Assembly: GCA_037176905.1 (NCBI GenBank)
Contig: JBBBWG010009347.1
Span: 1 to 23,013, forward strand
Direction of reading: 5' to 3'
Length of the DNA: 23,013 bases
Source of the DNA: Azolla pinnata
Lineage: Eukaryota > Streptophyta > Polypodiopsida > Salviniales > Salviniaceae
Position numbers and translations under genes: made by a program. Below are positions 1 through 11,800 of the stretch, piece after piece. The notes under the pieces are model-generated. The model saw only the letters and a program-made list of their open reading frames with translations. It was not told where the DNA came from and searched no databases. How positions within the stretch are numbered: the first letter of the stretch is position 1; every line of letters begins with the position of its first letter.

Positions 1-77
<77 letters not shown>
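1..77. repeat. (AG)n dinucleotide microsatellite at window edge
   Basis: An AG repeat with a single phase interruption (GG near position 21) runs from the first base to about position 77. It starts at the very edge of the window, so its true length is unknown and a contig may have broken here. Confidence 0.95.
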
Positions 78-79
<2 letters not shown>

Positions 80-341
80 CCCATGAGACAAAACGTACAA
101 TAATGTTTGTATATCTACTCCTCTACGAGAGTACAATGATAATTACAAATATAATCATCGAATGTTCAAACAAAGGAAAATATTGTGTTGATAACGTGTC
201 GAAAGAAAAGATAAAAAAGTGATAAGTAAACATAGTACATAATGTAACAATCTAAAAGGAAAGTGAGAGAGAGAGATAGCGGCCAATTTGCTTCTATGCC
301 AGGGGTATGATGATAGAGAGTGTTCCTCACTTCTTTGATAG

Positions 342-832
342 AGGGAGTAACTAACGGAATTCCATGCATTTACCATCAGGGAGTTGTACCACCTGGGTCA
401 TCGGCATCTTCCTCGCCAGGGAATAATTTCCAAAGAAGGTTTATACGGAGGGAGCCGATATCCCAAGCCCAAAGGCAAGCGGAGATGGAAGAAGAGGCGA
501 GGCGAGTAGATCTAGACCCAGCCAAATGCCTAAAGAAAGGAGACCCTGGAACAATGCAGGGTATAATAAAGGATGTTATCCCCGTAGGATACTGGGTCAC
601 ATTGCCGAGTGGTAGAGAAGGCTACCTCCCTGCCACTGATCTTGGCATCACTGGAGGCGTTGTCTTGTTAGAACGCCTCATGAAGGTTGGACAAGAGATC
701 ACTGTGAGAATCGACAGTATCGGCGGTGGTGGCCGCGAAATACTATCGATGAAGAGGCCCGAATGTGTCCCTGTTATCAACGATCGGTTCGGGCTGGCGA
801 ATCTTTCGAGAAACTCGACCAGGAAGCTATGA
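342..832 (+). CDS. S1 RNA-binding-domain protein, 3' terminal exon (partial gene)
   Basis: This frame is open to a TGA at 830-832. The likely exon begins at a splice acceptor after a pyrimidine-rich stretch ending at 341 (or at 343); a second possible acceptor is the CAG just before position 380. No ATG start suits it, so upstream exons probably lie left of the window. The first part is a proline/serine-rich linker followed by a charged stretch (QAQRQAEMEEEARR). An S1 OB-fold domain at about 548-760 then shows the family pattern: GTMQGIIKDV, GYWVTLPSGREGYLP, VGQEITVRI and ILSMKRPE, in which V/I, G-x-V, the G-Y-L-P strand and the final L-S are typical. S1 domains bind single-stranded RNA. In plants such single-S1 C-termini occur in plastid ribosome-associated or RNA-processing proteins, but I cannot name the gene. 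A short tail of about 20 residues follows the domain. It is convergent with ALG14. Confidence 0.75.
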
Positions 833-2130
833 TTGATCAAAACTCTATTATGTAAAGGAAAGAAAGGAAAGAAAAAGTGCCACATCTAGCATAAATATGT
901 GGCATCCTAGAAACAGACAATATGTTTTTATGAAGTAGCATGTTGCTGGGATGTATTTTTTGTGGAAGTAGCTGATATATTATAACCAATTCCAGCCGCT
1001 TATTATGTTCACAAGTTCCATTAGGGTTAGAGGTTTTGAAGTTACTTCACTTTTGTGAAGTGGCTGCAACAAATTATAGTCTGAGGCTATATGTGGGTTT
1101 TGTTGCAGTGTAGATTCACACAGCATTATGCTTGAAAGTTTCTAAATGGTTTCTTGGTTTACAGGCGATACTCTTTTGTTTTGTTCCTACCATACAAATG
1201 TGACTTTCTCTAATCCATTGATCTGTGTAAAAGAAAGTTGGCATTATGTTCGGTATTATTTATTGGGGTGAATGGAATAATGGAACAGAGTACAAGCTTT
1301 CTAATCGTCTCGATGTTATGTGGTGATACAATGAGGTGATGGGGTATTGAAGGGTATGTTCTGATTGTGTTTATATGCAATATGCAAAGCAAGTAAAGTT
1401 TTTATTTTCTGAAGTGTATGTATATGCAGTTCTTAGTGTTGAGGTTCTCTGTCTCGTTGAAAATCTGAATATAGATTTTGGCATTCCCTTGCATGTTGGG
1501 CACAATGGTGTTCTGGTTAGCGAAACCTCTACAGATCTTACATGTATATCGATTTACTGATGGTAATACATTTTGTTAGTAGTCTTTCAATAATACGGTT
1601 GGTTGTTTTCATGCATCCAGAACCCATGATGAACTCTAATAATATAGAAACAAAAACTCCGTTTCCTTGAAAAGTTCCACATCTACTGTTAAAACTTGAA
1701 ATCTTGAAACGCTCTTGGTTAGCTCTCTCACAGAAAATCTGAATACCTGTGAAAGAATTCTCAACACAGACTTCCTCATGTTTTGGAATATAGGTAGTGA
1801 CCAAGTAATGCTAAAGTCACCATAACTGCAGGCCTCATATATGTTTTAAGTATCTACCTGCATCACTTCTTTGAACAAGATAAGAATGATTACATGTTAG
1901 AGAGAAATTGCCAAGGACCTATGACCCTTAAAAGCACCGCCGTTAGTTATTTAAATTTACCAAAACATTCAATTCAACAATCACAATTCACCGGATGCAA
2001 ACATTCTCTTCTTTCCTGATAACCACGTGATTAAATCTTCATCACAAACCATATACTCAAAATATGTGTGAGGTCACTCTATACCCATCTCGATTCAAGC
2101 TTCCATGTGAGTAACAAAATGAAGCCGCTC
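833..2130. other. spacer between convergent genes; no gene recognised
   Basis: This AT-rich stretch lies between the stop of the S1 gene and the stop of ALG14, and presumably holds both 3' UTRs. Only short unconvincing ORFs occur. A single telomere-like TTAGGGTTAG lies near 1022. I see no RNA gene, repeat or transposon end. Confidence 0.6.
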
Positions 2131-3708
2131 TTACATCAATCTGCCAACAAACTCACAGCAAGGATACTGCTCTTTTAACTTTCCCCATTGAACATATATT
2201 TTGTCTGCCATTTTGAGTTTGTATAAAATAAGAGCTGAAAGGGACAGATGTTTAACTCTTGCTATGCTTTCGATATACACAATTACAACCCATCTCACAC
2301 CCAAAACCTGCAAAGGGAAAAAGCAAGGACTAGTATAAGAATGATGCGAAGTGGCTCGTAAAGGAGATTGAATGTTTACGTAAAGAGAAAAGTAACCTTG
2401 AGAAGAAACCCTGCCACACATACAGGTATACAGGTTCCGGGTCCATTGCACAAAATCTGTTGCCAAGGCTATCATTTTGTTAATTGATGATCCATATGAA
2501 GAGAAGCTCTTCAAACCATTCAAACTTAGAAATGAAGAGTTTGAACATTGGAAATGAGCTTTTTTTTATAGAGAAGCATGTTACTCCGTGGACTTACAAT
2601 GTGAGGCCGAACACGAAAAACAAGCAACAGCCCATGTAATGTTGCAATTATGGTTGTTACAACAGATGTAAAGTAGGACTGCCCCACTTCTCGACTCCTA
2701 TATATTTGTACATAATGAGCATCATCCTGCAGGAAAGAGAAATAATCTCAATATAATATTGGTGGACTTACAACATTGCTTAAAACAAAGAGAAATAATC
2801 TCATAGAAGAGTTCTTCAAGCAACACAATCTTTTACAGCATATGTGTGTAATGAGACCAACCTTACAGGTAGACACGTCTGCACTTGTCATTGAAGCCTC
2901 CATTGTTGCAGCCCTAGAGAGACTCATATTGTCTGTAAGAGCTGCAACATAGATACGAGGATAGAACCTCTGCTTGTCTAAGACATCAATGAGGTTGAGC
3001 ATTTCTGCAGTATGACCACCTGAAGAGAAACATCAAGGTCAGAAACATATCAAATGGTACTGTCCATCATGCCTACAACTCTACAAATGATCCAGAGATG
3101 AGCCCGAAATTCCTTTCACAAAACTCTATCAGATGAATTGTAAGATAGGCAGTAGTGCTCTTAAGGGATTTGAATGAATGTGAGAAAAACTCCAGCAGAA
3201 CAGATTACAATAAAGCATGATAATGATTCAGCTTCTCCAGATTAAATTAAACCGAATGCTTCGTGTCTTCTGGAAACCGATCACATGGATCTCACCTTCA
3301 TCTTTTTCTTTTGTTCCATTGGAGATTCTTTCTTTATATTATATATCTCGAAATTATAGGATACGAAAGCCTCCAACTATATACACGTTCACCCTTCCTA
3401 CGCATCTCGATTTTCCAAACGAAGAGTGTGAAGATGTAGAAACAGTGAAAGCAAATTTTTTTCCCCCACAAAGATGTAAAAATGTGCAATTGTTGACTCT
3501 CAAGGACTGCACATTTGCTGTAAATTTCATAGCCAAGGTGCAGCAAAGGATTTTCTCCCAACGCACCTGATCCTAGAACAATGAGGGTTTTCAAAGACGC
3601 CTTTTTGCCATAGATGTCTGGGCATGGCTTCCCCGTTCTCCAAATCACATAGAATACACGCATTATCAGGCCCCCAACCAATAACGAGCCAATCACTACG
3701 AGTAACAT
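2131..3708 (-). CDS. ALG14: ALG14, UDP-GlcNAc transferase membrane-anchor subunit
   Basis: ALG14 anchors the catalytic subunit ALG13 to the ER membrane. Together they add the second GlcNAc to dolichyl-PP-GlcNAc in N-glycan precursor synthesis. Five coding exons on the minus strand (3708-3567, 3019-2862, 2726-2598, 2456-2397, 2307-2131) join in frame to 221 residues plus TAA, close to the usual size. Residues about 1-22 are hydrophobic (LLVVIGSLLVGGLIMRVFYV), the N-terminal membrane anchor. The family nucleotide-sugar motif GSGGHTAEM (46-54) is split by intron 1. DNMSLSRA, IYRSREVGQSY, CNGPGT (146-151), YIESIARV and the short C-terminal tail ending VGRLM follow in the expected order. The exon 2 donor is the weaker GTTGGT at 2861 because the stronger GTAAGG five bases upstream would create a stop at the join. 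The start at 3708 is a choice: the frame stays open upstream, with further ATGs at 3801 and 3852. The gene is divergent from the lyase to its right. Confidence 0.92.
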
Positions 3709-3922
3709 CGTGCAAGAAACCCTGCAGAGAAAGGAAAGGCCAATAAGGTACAACAAACGAACCTCACCTGGGATTGGTCTGTCAAATCTTCTTATTCGCA
3801 TACAGCATGGAAGCTTCAAGCAAGCGGGTCGATTTGCTAATCTTCTCTTCACGGGTAGCGGTAAGAATAAGAATCAAGATGCATACCTGGGATCTGAAGG
3901 GCAATTGGAGCGGTAAAAGCAG

Positions 3923-3955
3923 CAGCAGCAGCAGCAGAAGAAGAAGAAGAAGTTA
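3923..3955. repeat. (AGC)n-(AGA)n compound microsatellite
   Basis: A run of AGC triplets passes directly into AGA/AAG triplets. It lies upstream of the ALG14 start and probably falls in the promoter or leader. Ser/Arg-rich translations across it are products of the repeat. Confidence 0.9.
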
Positions 3956-4145
3956 TCGCTTTCTGGGAAGAATCTGGATCCTGGAGCTGATGCTCACGAT
4001 CATCGCCATTGCATCTGGCGCATCATCTGCTCGATCCCTGCGGGAGACAGGGCATGATTTAGCCTATTTCGCCCACAATGCCCCTCTTCCTAAGTTTTCA
4101 GTTCTATGCCAAAATCAATTTGGAACAAGAGAAGTTTGTGTAGTA

Positions 4146-4196
4146 AAAAGAAGAAGAAGAAGAAGAAGAAGAAGAAGAGGAGGAGGAAGAAGAAGG
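4146..4196. repeat. (AAG)n/(AGG)n trinucleotide microsatellite
   Basis: A run of about 50 bases of AAG triplets with an AGG-rich patch. Reading frames through it give poly-Lys, poly-Arg or (other strand) poly-Ser and are not evidence of coding. Confidence 0.9.
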
Positions 4197-4215
4197 GACT
4201 TGATTTGGATGCAAT

Positions 4216-4428
4216 TTGGATGTGGATTTTAGGGATTCGCAAGGTCCCGATTCTAAGTGGATATTCGCATTATTGGGTTGGGATGGATTAGCACCGCATG
4301 ATATCGATTTATCCATAATTGCTCCCGATCTCGAGGATTATGCTTCCTTCGTATGGCAAATGCATAATGCATTTGCCGATGGCGAAGTTGAAAGGAGTTC
4401 CTTTTTTTATACGATTTACGTTATTTGA
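4216..4428 (+). other. protein-like ORF of unknown origin (possible exon relic)
   Basis: An open frame of 70 codons reads like real protein (segments DSKWIFALLGWDGLAP, DIDLSIIAPDLEDYASF, WQMHNAFADGEVE) and is not low-complexity. A weak acceptor (TTTTAG) ends at 4231, just inside it. The flanking sequence to about 4800 is richer in CpG than its surroundings and carries further open stretches in other frames, near 4536-4720 and 4680-4825. I do not recognise a family. It could be an exon of an unrecognised gene, a decayed gene or transposon fragment, or chance. Confidence 0.3.
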
Positions 4429-5291
4429 GACGACGAGAGATCGTTGTGCTACTTGGTCTGTCGGCATATTAGGCACGTGAAGATGTAGTAGGATCTCTAT
4501 GTAGATCCTCTATTTGAAGGGGTTTTTTCCCACGCGTGATATATCTCCTTCTCGATACTCGAATCGCGTTGATCAAGCAACGCAAGGCCGGATACTTAAT
4601 GCTCGACGAAGGATCAAAAACAATGTTCACTGACCACATTTCGACAACTTCGTTTTTCTTGAATACCAATTGTAACGCAAATGCCGCAACGATCCATGAC
4701 CTTGCTCGAATACGAGATTAATGCTAGCAGTGATCATGTCGTTGGATTGCATCGTGAGCACAAGAATCCTAATTCCTTCCAAAGGATTAAATGCTCGGGC
4801 TCGGTGAACGATCTTGGCAAAGCTTAATATTTTCAGGGCTCCCTCTCTCCATAGATTTCATCATCTTCAGATCTTGTAGTACATCTTTTTGCTTTGCTAA
4901 ATGTATAGCTTAGATTAAGCTGGTCGTAATTGTCTTCAAATCTGCTGCAACAAATTTTCTTTCGCTAAATTTAGGAGTATGATGAGATGGAAAGACCAAG
5001 GAGAATGTTTGTCCCACATGCACAGATACACACAGCCCACATAAAGATGCACAGGTTTGCTTCGTTCTAGCCTGCCCAAATTTGCAGGACGACCGGTTGA
5101 TCGTGCCATATTTGTTTTGGAATTCTATTAGGTTTTATCAAGAAAGAGCTTCTCTTTTGGTTTTGCTTTTTGCATTCAGGACTGCTGGTGATGTTCGGTT
5201 GATCGACAGAGGGAATCATGTTAGTCCGTTTGATCAAACCCATACTGAAGTCTTTAGAATCAGATTTGGATCATTTTATGGCGTGCATATG

Positions 5292-5311
5292 GATAGATAG
5301 ATAGATAGATA
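5292..5311. repeat. (GATA)5 tetranucleotide microsatellite
   Basis: Five GATA units in a row, in the spacer upstream of the lyase gene. Confidence 0.9.
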
Positions 5312-5833
5312 TTGGTGATGCATTACAAATCTAATGGTAGCATCCTAAATTCTGACCTGAAAACCCTAAACCCTGCTTATAACTGGGGCTCTTGTTTGTT
5401 CCAAATACCAAATTTTTAATTGCCGCCTGGTGAAAGCTCTCCCTTGAAACATCTGGATAGAAACCTCAGACATTCAAGGACATGGGTCCGTTGCATGTGT
5501 TTTAAGGTTGAAGTAGCAGACCAACCTGCTGCCTTGATCCAACGGAATTTCGTGTGTATGGAATATGTAAATGCTTGAATATCATGCTGTGATTCTATCA
5601 GATGAATTTATGTTTTCCCACACATCTATTTTATTAGGCATTGAACAATTCCAAGAGTTGCAATGCATGAGTATATTCTTGACGCCCATGTCAAATCTAA
5701 ACTGGAATATTTAATGTATCAATCTTTTTTCCTTCTCATTTCCTCGGTGATTTGTAATTTAAGAGTGAAAAAAGACATTACACTTGATCTTCATACAAAT
5801 AAGCATGAAGACGTTTTGTTTATATCTAATTGA

Positions 5834-8800
5834 GTGCATAATATTTTATTTCTTGTGAAGGTTGTTCTGGATAATCAGATTCTCCAAGTTACACTATCCA
5901 AGCCTGGTGGGCTCGTCCTATGCCTTTGTTATGGTGGAATCGACAATGTACTCGAGATTAGAAATAAAGAGACAAATAGAGGGTACACAAAAATGTCTGC
6001 TGTTCTTCTCTTAAAGTTTTGGGCGTTTTAGTCTACCGTCACTGAGATAATGCGTCAAGAAAACATCTTCATACCGTGTTTCTCCTTTTAGAAGAGGATA
6101 ATTATTATTATAGATTTTTTTTGTCTCATTACCAGCTATTGGGATCTCAACTGGAATGCACCTGGAGAGAAAGATAACTTCGATGTGTGAGTACCCTACC
6201 AACTTATGGTGATGGATCAGACATTTGTGATGCCATCATACATTACCTTTTGCTTTTGTGTGGCTGTATGCAACAAAGGTTCTAAGGAGAAACACCAGTT
6301 TATTTGTTTAGAATTTCATGGTTGCCATGCCTTATCCTCTCCAGTCGGGTATAATTCAAGAACCAAGTTTCAAACTTGACATTACAATTGAACTATCTCA
6401 AGTCTATGGGTGAGGCAAGGTGGTTTACCAGGGTGATCGATTTCTCAATTACAAATATATGCAAGATCATTAATCCATTTTGAAGGAGTCTTCCAGTTTA
6501 TTCTGACGAATAATATTATTTGTGATTTTCCATAATGTTAACATCTGTGATTAGATGCTAAACAGTAACAGATTAGATGTAACATTTGCAGCATATATGG
6601 CACTTCATATCATGTTGTTCGGGAGAGTCCAGAGATTGTAGAGGTATCTTTTGTTCGCCACTATGTTTATGATAAGAAACCAGCAATGATTCCCTTGAAT
6701 ATCGACAAAAGGTATACTTTATGTTTGTTGCAACTCTACAATTTAAACTATATTCTGACAAATATTTCAACAGTAGCGAACAAATCATCATGAATTTTTA
6801 TAGGTTTATTCTTCATCGGGGGACCAGCGGCTTTTATTCTTATGCTATATACGAGAGACCTTCAGGGTGGCCAGATTTCAACCTCAATCAAACACGGATA
6901 ACATTCAAACTACAGAGAGATAAGTAAGAATGTAGAAATTGACTCTGAAGGAAGACCATTTTTGTTTGTTAGTAGTTAACAATACATGTGTTCTGCTGTA
7001 AAAAGAATTTTTTTGAGTCACGATAAAAAACGACCAAAATCTCGTTCACAGTCTTCAATTAGTCAATAACACGACACACATGACAGGTATAAAAATATAG
7101 TTGTATACCCCCAGGATTACCCAATTTGATACATAAACTATGCTAGGTGTAACAGAGAAATAATCAACTTCAGAGTATGTTATGAACGACTATGAGGATA
7201 AAGGCATCATGCGGAGATTAGATGACTTTATTCGAACAAATATGCGCAGGTAATTGAAGGTTGCAAGAAAGTTTTTATCCCAAGATCTTTTGAGCAAGAA
7301 AATGAATAGGAGTGAGGGGGCTTGTTTTGTTTTCTTCATTGATTTTGAATAGAGATATAGAACAGACATTGAAAATATAACTCAGGACAACCCAAGTTTT
7401 TTTATCAACAAATAAATAGGAGTGAGGGGGATTGTTTTGTTTTCTTCATAAATTTTGGATCAAAATATAGAATAGATATTGAAAATATAACTCAGGACAA
7501 CCCAAGTTTTTTAAGAACAAATTAATAGGAGTGAACGGGTTTGTTTTGTTTTCTTATTTGATTTCTAATAAGGATATAGGAAGGACTTCGAAATAGAACT
7601 CTGGGACGATTTTTAACGATGGTTTTGAAAAATCTTTTGGAGTGCTTGAGAAATTAGGCAGCAACAAATTGCCAGCTCAGGATTATTAACAAGAGATTTC
7701 AGATGAATCCCCATATGGCCAACAAACTTTTGCACATGTGTCATACAGAAGAACAAAATACAAGGAAATACAAACATGAAGGGTCTCTATTCCACCATTT
7801 GAGCTTCAAGCTTAAAAAGCACACTTTTGAGGCATGAATCAGCCTAGTTAAAATGCTCTAGAAAGGGTTCATAGATTTGTGAGTGGTTCCTATACATACT
7901 GCCTTGGCACAGAAATGGATAAGAAATATTCACTGTTTGCAACAAATGGAACTGTCTATATGGAAATAGATACATCCTTCGCTCTCATAATTTGAGCAAT
8001 ATTTGTGGCGAAGCTAGTGTAAGTATTGAGGTTGGTTGTTTTCTATCAAATTTGCATGTTGCTTTTGTTTTGAAACAGATTTCAGTACATGGCAGTTTCA
8101 GACAGTAAGCAAAGGTTTATGCCTTCTCCTGATGATCTATTGCCAACCTTTTCTGAAAAGCTAGCATATCCAGAAGCTGTCAGGATGATAACACCCAAAA
8201 ATGCCTCTTTTCGGGGAGAGGTGATATATAACGAGTGCTTACTTTTTTTTGGACATATTGTATTTTAGACAAAGCAGGGTAAACCCATGAATCCATAACA
8301 AATACATTGTAGGTCGATGATAAATATCAGTACTCATGTGACAACAGAGAGAACCGAGTGCATGGATGGATCAGTATGCAGCCACTAGTTGGATTTTGGG
8401 TCATCACTGCTAGTGATGAGTTCCGAAATGGTGGAATATTGAAGCAAAACCTGACTTCCCATGTTGGCCCTACATGCCTATCTGTGAGCTATACTTCTCA
8501 AAGATGTTCAATTCCAAAAAAAATGGAATTTTAGACTTGTCTTTTCTTGATTATGCTGGGTATTCATATTATATATATACGTTCGATTTATTGTCCCATT
8601 TTATCGAGTTCCAGATATCAACCGCTGCTCAGTTATTGTTTCAGATGTTTCATAGTGCTCATTATGCGGGTGAACCACTATGTGCCCAATTCCGGCAAGG
8701 TGAAGCATGGACAAAAGTTTTTGGTCCTGTACTCATATATCTGAATTCAATTCCTCCAGGACACCATTACTCGGCATTATGGAATGATGCAAAACAGAAG

Positions 8801-11800
8801 GTATATGTTTTAGTTGTGAATGGGTAGGCATGCTAATTTTTTTGGCTTCTTGCGCTAGCCTATTTGCAGCGCTTCGATACTTAAGAGGATCAAGGAGGAA
8901 GTGAGTCGATGTATTTGATACTGATTGTAGCACATATGAAAGCTATTCTTGCTGCTGATGCTACATCTTGCATGAAATCAAGAATCTTTCCTGGATAAAT
9001 CTAGCACTTGATGAGCTGCTGCAATGATGTAGACTGCCTTGCTAGAAACATGTTTCCCGCTGTTACATTCATTTTTAGAGATGTTCTGTAATATGGGCCT
9101 TTAGATTCCATCTTTTAATGTTGTACTTCAGAATTGTCTCCCAAGTTCAATCAGAACTGAACCATTATTTTTAGACAGCATTTTTGAGATTGAAAATCAA
9201 GAAATGAATATTACAGCAGGATTCTTTGTTTGTCTAGCAAATAAAACTCATCCTGTTATGTCACACTTGTAAATAATCATCTGTGTATATGAGCTTTTTT
9301 TGTATGCGTTTCATGACGTTATGTTGACCTGTAGATTGCTCATTTATGCCTTGTTCAGATGTTTTCTGAAGTTGCAGCATGGCCATACAGCTGGCCGGAT
9401 TCTCCTGATTATCCTAAGGCATGGGAAAGAGGATCTGTCTGTGGGAGATTGCTTGTTGAAGATAAGTGAGTGAGCCTTTTGATTCATGACATACTTCCTT
9501 GAACATTTTCTCATCAATTTATGAATTTTTACGAATAAGATCATATATCTCAGCTTTAAATGCGTAGATAGCAATAGATTGAAAATTAAAATCGAGTGTT
9601 GAATTTACGTTGGAGTAAGTAAAATTTTCAAATTTTTTATCCCTTTATAATATGAACCATTTTCAAAGAACTTATGCTTGGACATAGCAGACTTATTTAT
9701 ATAGAGTTTATGCAACTTAAATAGGTTTCTTATGCCAGTGAACATGCCTGGAAAGTATGCATTTTTGGGCTTAGCTACACCAGGTGAAGCAGGATCATGG
9801 CAAACGGAAAGCAAGGTATGCTAATATTTGGCTTCGTCATTCTTGCTTCCGTAATGGGATAATTTTTTCGGAACAAAAATGCCCGAAAAGTGCAACAACC
9901 TAAAACAATTGTATAGGATGCTGGGTAAATCTTTTCATTAAACTTAAAATTTCTCATCTGCTGTTAATCATGTGAACACTGATTAACATTTAATAGTGTC
10001 CACATGATGTGGGAAAATGTATAAAAGGTATACTTGGCAATCTCCCAATGTACTTCTAAGTGATATTGGTCATAGGGTTATCAATTTTGGGCACAAGCAA
10101 ATGCTGAGGGCTTTTTCAATATACGAGGTATTCGAGCCGGTGAATATCATCTATACGGTTGGGTTCCTGGAGTGCTGGGGGATTATAAATTGGAAGCTCC
10201 TATAATAATTTCTCCAGGTTTATATTCATCTCTAACCGTCAGATCATCATTAGATTCTATGAGTATTTTGTAACGTGGTGCTTTGTTTCATTTGATTGGC
10301 TTACATCATTGATATGACATACGATGACCCTAAACTCCTTCAAATACACTAAAAGCACAATAATGATGGTGAGCAGAGCATGTAGGAGCCTTAACAACAA
10401 AAGTTAGCTGTAGTTTATGCAAGTTCAATTCCACTAATTGTATTGATCATATCCATATCTAAGTGAAGTAATAATAATTATACTAATTTGTCCTTTTAAT
10501 ATCTTTTTTGGCCGTCAGTTGCAGTAGTTAAAGAATTATATCTGTCATCTATGATTTGTTCTTTGGTAGCTTCCAAGGGAAGACATTAGAGGCTCATGTG
10601 GATTAGGGTTAAATTATCATTATTGTGCTTTTAGTGTATTTGAAGGAGTTTAGGGTCATCGTATGTCATATCAATGATGTAAGCCAATCAAATGAAACAA
10701 AGCACCACGTTACAAAATAATGATGGTGAGCAGAGCATGTAGGAGCCTTAACAACAAAAGTTAGCTGTAGTTTATGCAAGTTCAATTCCACTAATTGTAT
10801 TGATCATATCCATATCTAAGTGAAGTAATAATAATTATACTAATTTGTCCTTTTAATATCTTTTTTGGCCGTCAGTTGCAGTAGTTAAAGAATTATATCT
10901 GTCATCTATGATTTGTTCTTTGGTAGCTTCCAAGGGAAGACATTAGAGGCTCATGTGGATTAGGGTTAAATACATTACACATAGCATCTGTATTTGCATG
11001 CTTTGCCCCTTCTAATAGTAACATGCTTTATAATACAGAAAGCAAGTAATGTGTAAGCTGAAAGATAAATTTCGAATAATGATTCATTTTTTTGAAACTC
11101 GTGACATAGGTTTGGATGTAAATCTGGGTGAAATTACTTTCCATCCACCTAGACAAGGCAAGACGAAATGGGAAATTGGAATTCCAGATCGCAGTGCATC
11201 AGAATTCTTCATCCCAGATCCAAATCCAAGCTACATAAACAGGCTTTTTGTGAATCATCCTGAACGGTAATAATGTATACCGGGTTCTAGAAGTTTTTTG
11301 TTTCGTGTCTCCATTTGTTTTCATTGTGGAAACAAAAGCTCATAAAAAGAATCTGCATCTATTTGCAGGTATCGACAATATGGCCTGTGGGAAAGGTACA
11401 CAGAACTTTATTCAACAGCTGATCTTGTGTATACTGTAGGAGAAAGCGACTGGAGAAGAGACTGGTTTTTCGCACATGTATGCAGGTACACAAATCACAC
11501 ATTCTACTGCATAGTGTTTCTCTAGTTAACGATGCTATTGAATTAAAGATCGATGGATAAAAGCAAAGATTATCACTTTGGAACTTTGAGTAGGAGCAAG
11601 AAGAAGCATGCCCAAGTTATCAGAAAATTTTGATGCAAAAGATTTCGTTCGTCTACCGTTCCAGAGAGTGTCTATTTGTAACATATAATATGTACCCGAA
11701 TACCACAGAATCGGTGAAGATGGAACATTGCGACCGACGACATGGCAAGTCAAATTTATGCTGGATGAAGTTATATCGACAGGGGACTACAGGTTTCGCT

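Larger units (their letters stand above)
3709..5833. other. spacer between divergent ALG14 and lyase genes
   Basis: About 2.1 kb that should contain the promoters of both divergent genes. It holds trinucleotide microsatellites (3923-3955, 4146-4196), a CpG-richer segment with a protein-like ORF (about 4216-4720), a GATA microsatellite (5292-5311) and an isolated AACCCTAAACCCTG telo-type motif near 5360. An unidentified first exon of the lyase may also lie here. I could not assign TATA boxes with confidence. Confidence 0.5.

Noticed and set aside
320..341. Start of the S1 protein at position 320
   Set aside because: The codon is GTG; plant nuclear genes do not normally initiate there, and a good splice acceptor lies just downstream, so this is treated as an internal exon boundary.
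3721..3768. Possible 5' UTR intron of ALG14 (donor CCCAG/GTGAGG, acceptor TTTCTCTGCAG)
   Set aside because: Both sites look good but the intron would be only about 46 bases, below the usual plant minimum; kept as unspliced leader or N-terminal extension.
4104..4316. Poly-Ser / poly-Lys ORFs around 4104-4316 on both strands
   Set aside because: They exist only because the AAG trinucleotide run has no stop codons in several frames; no family motif is visible in the repeat part.
10264..10719. MITE or foldback transposon in lyase intron 10
   Set aside because: The inverted arms are embedded in a direct repeat and lack recognisable terminal motifs or a target-site duplication; a local rearrangement explains the pattern better.
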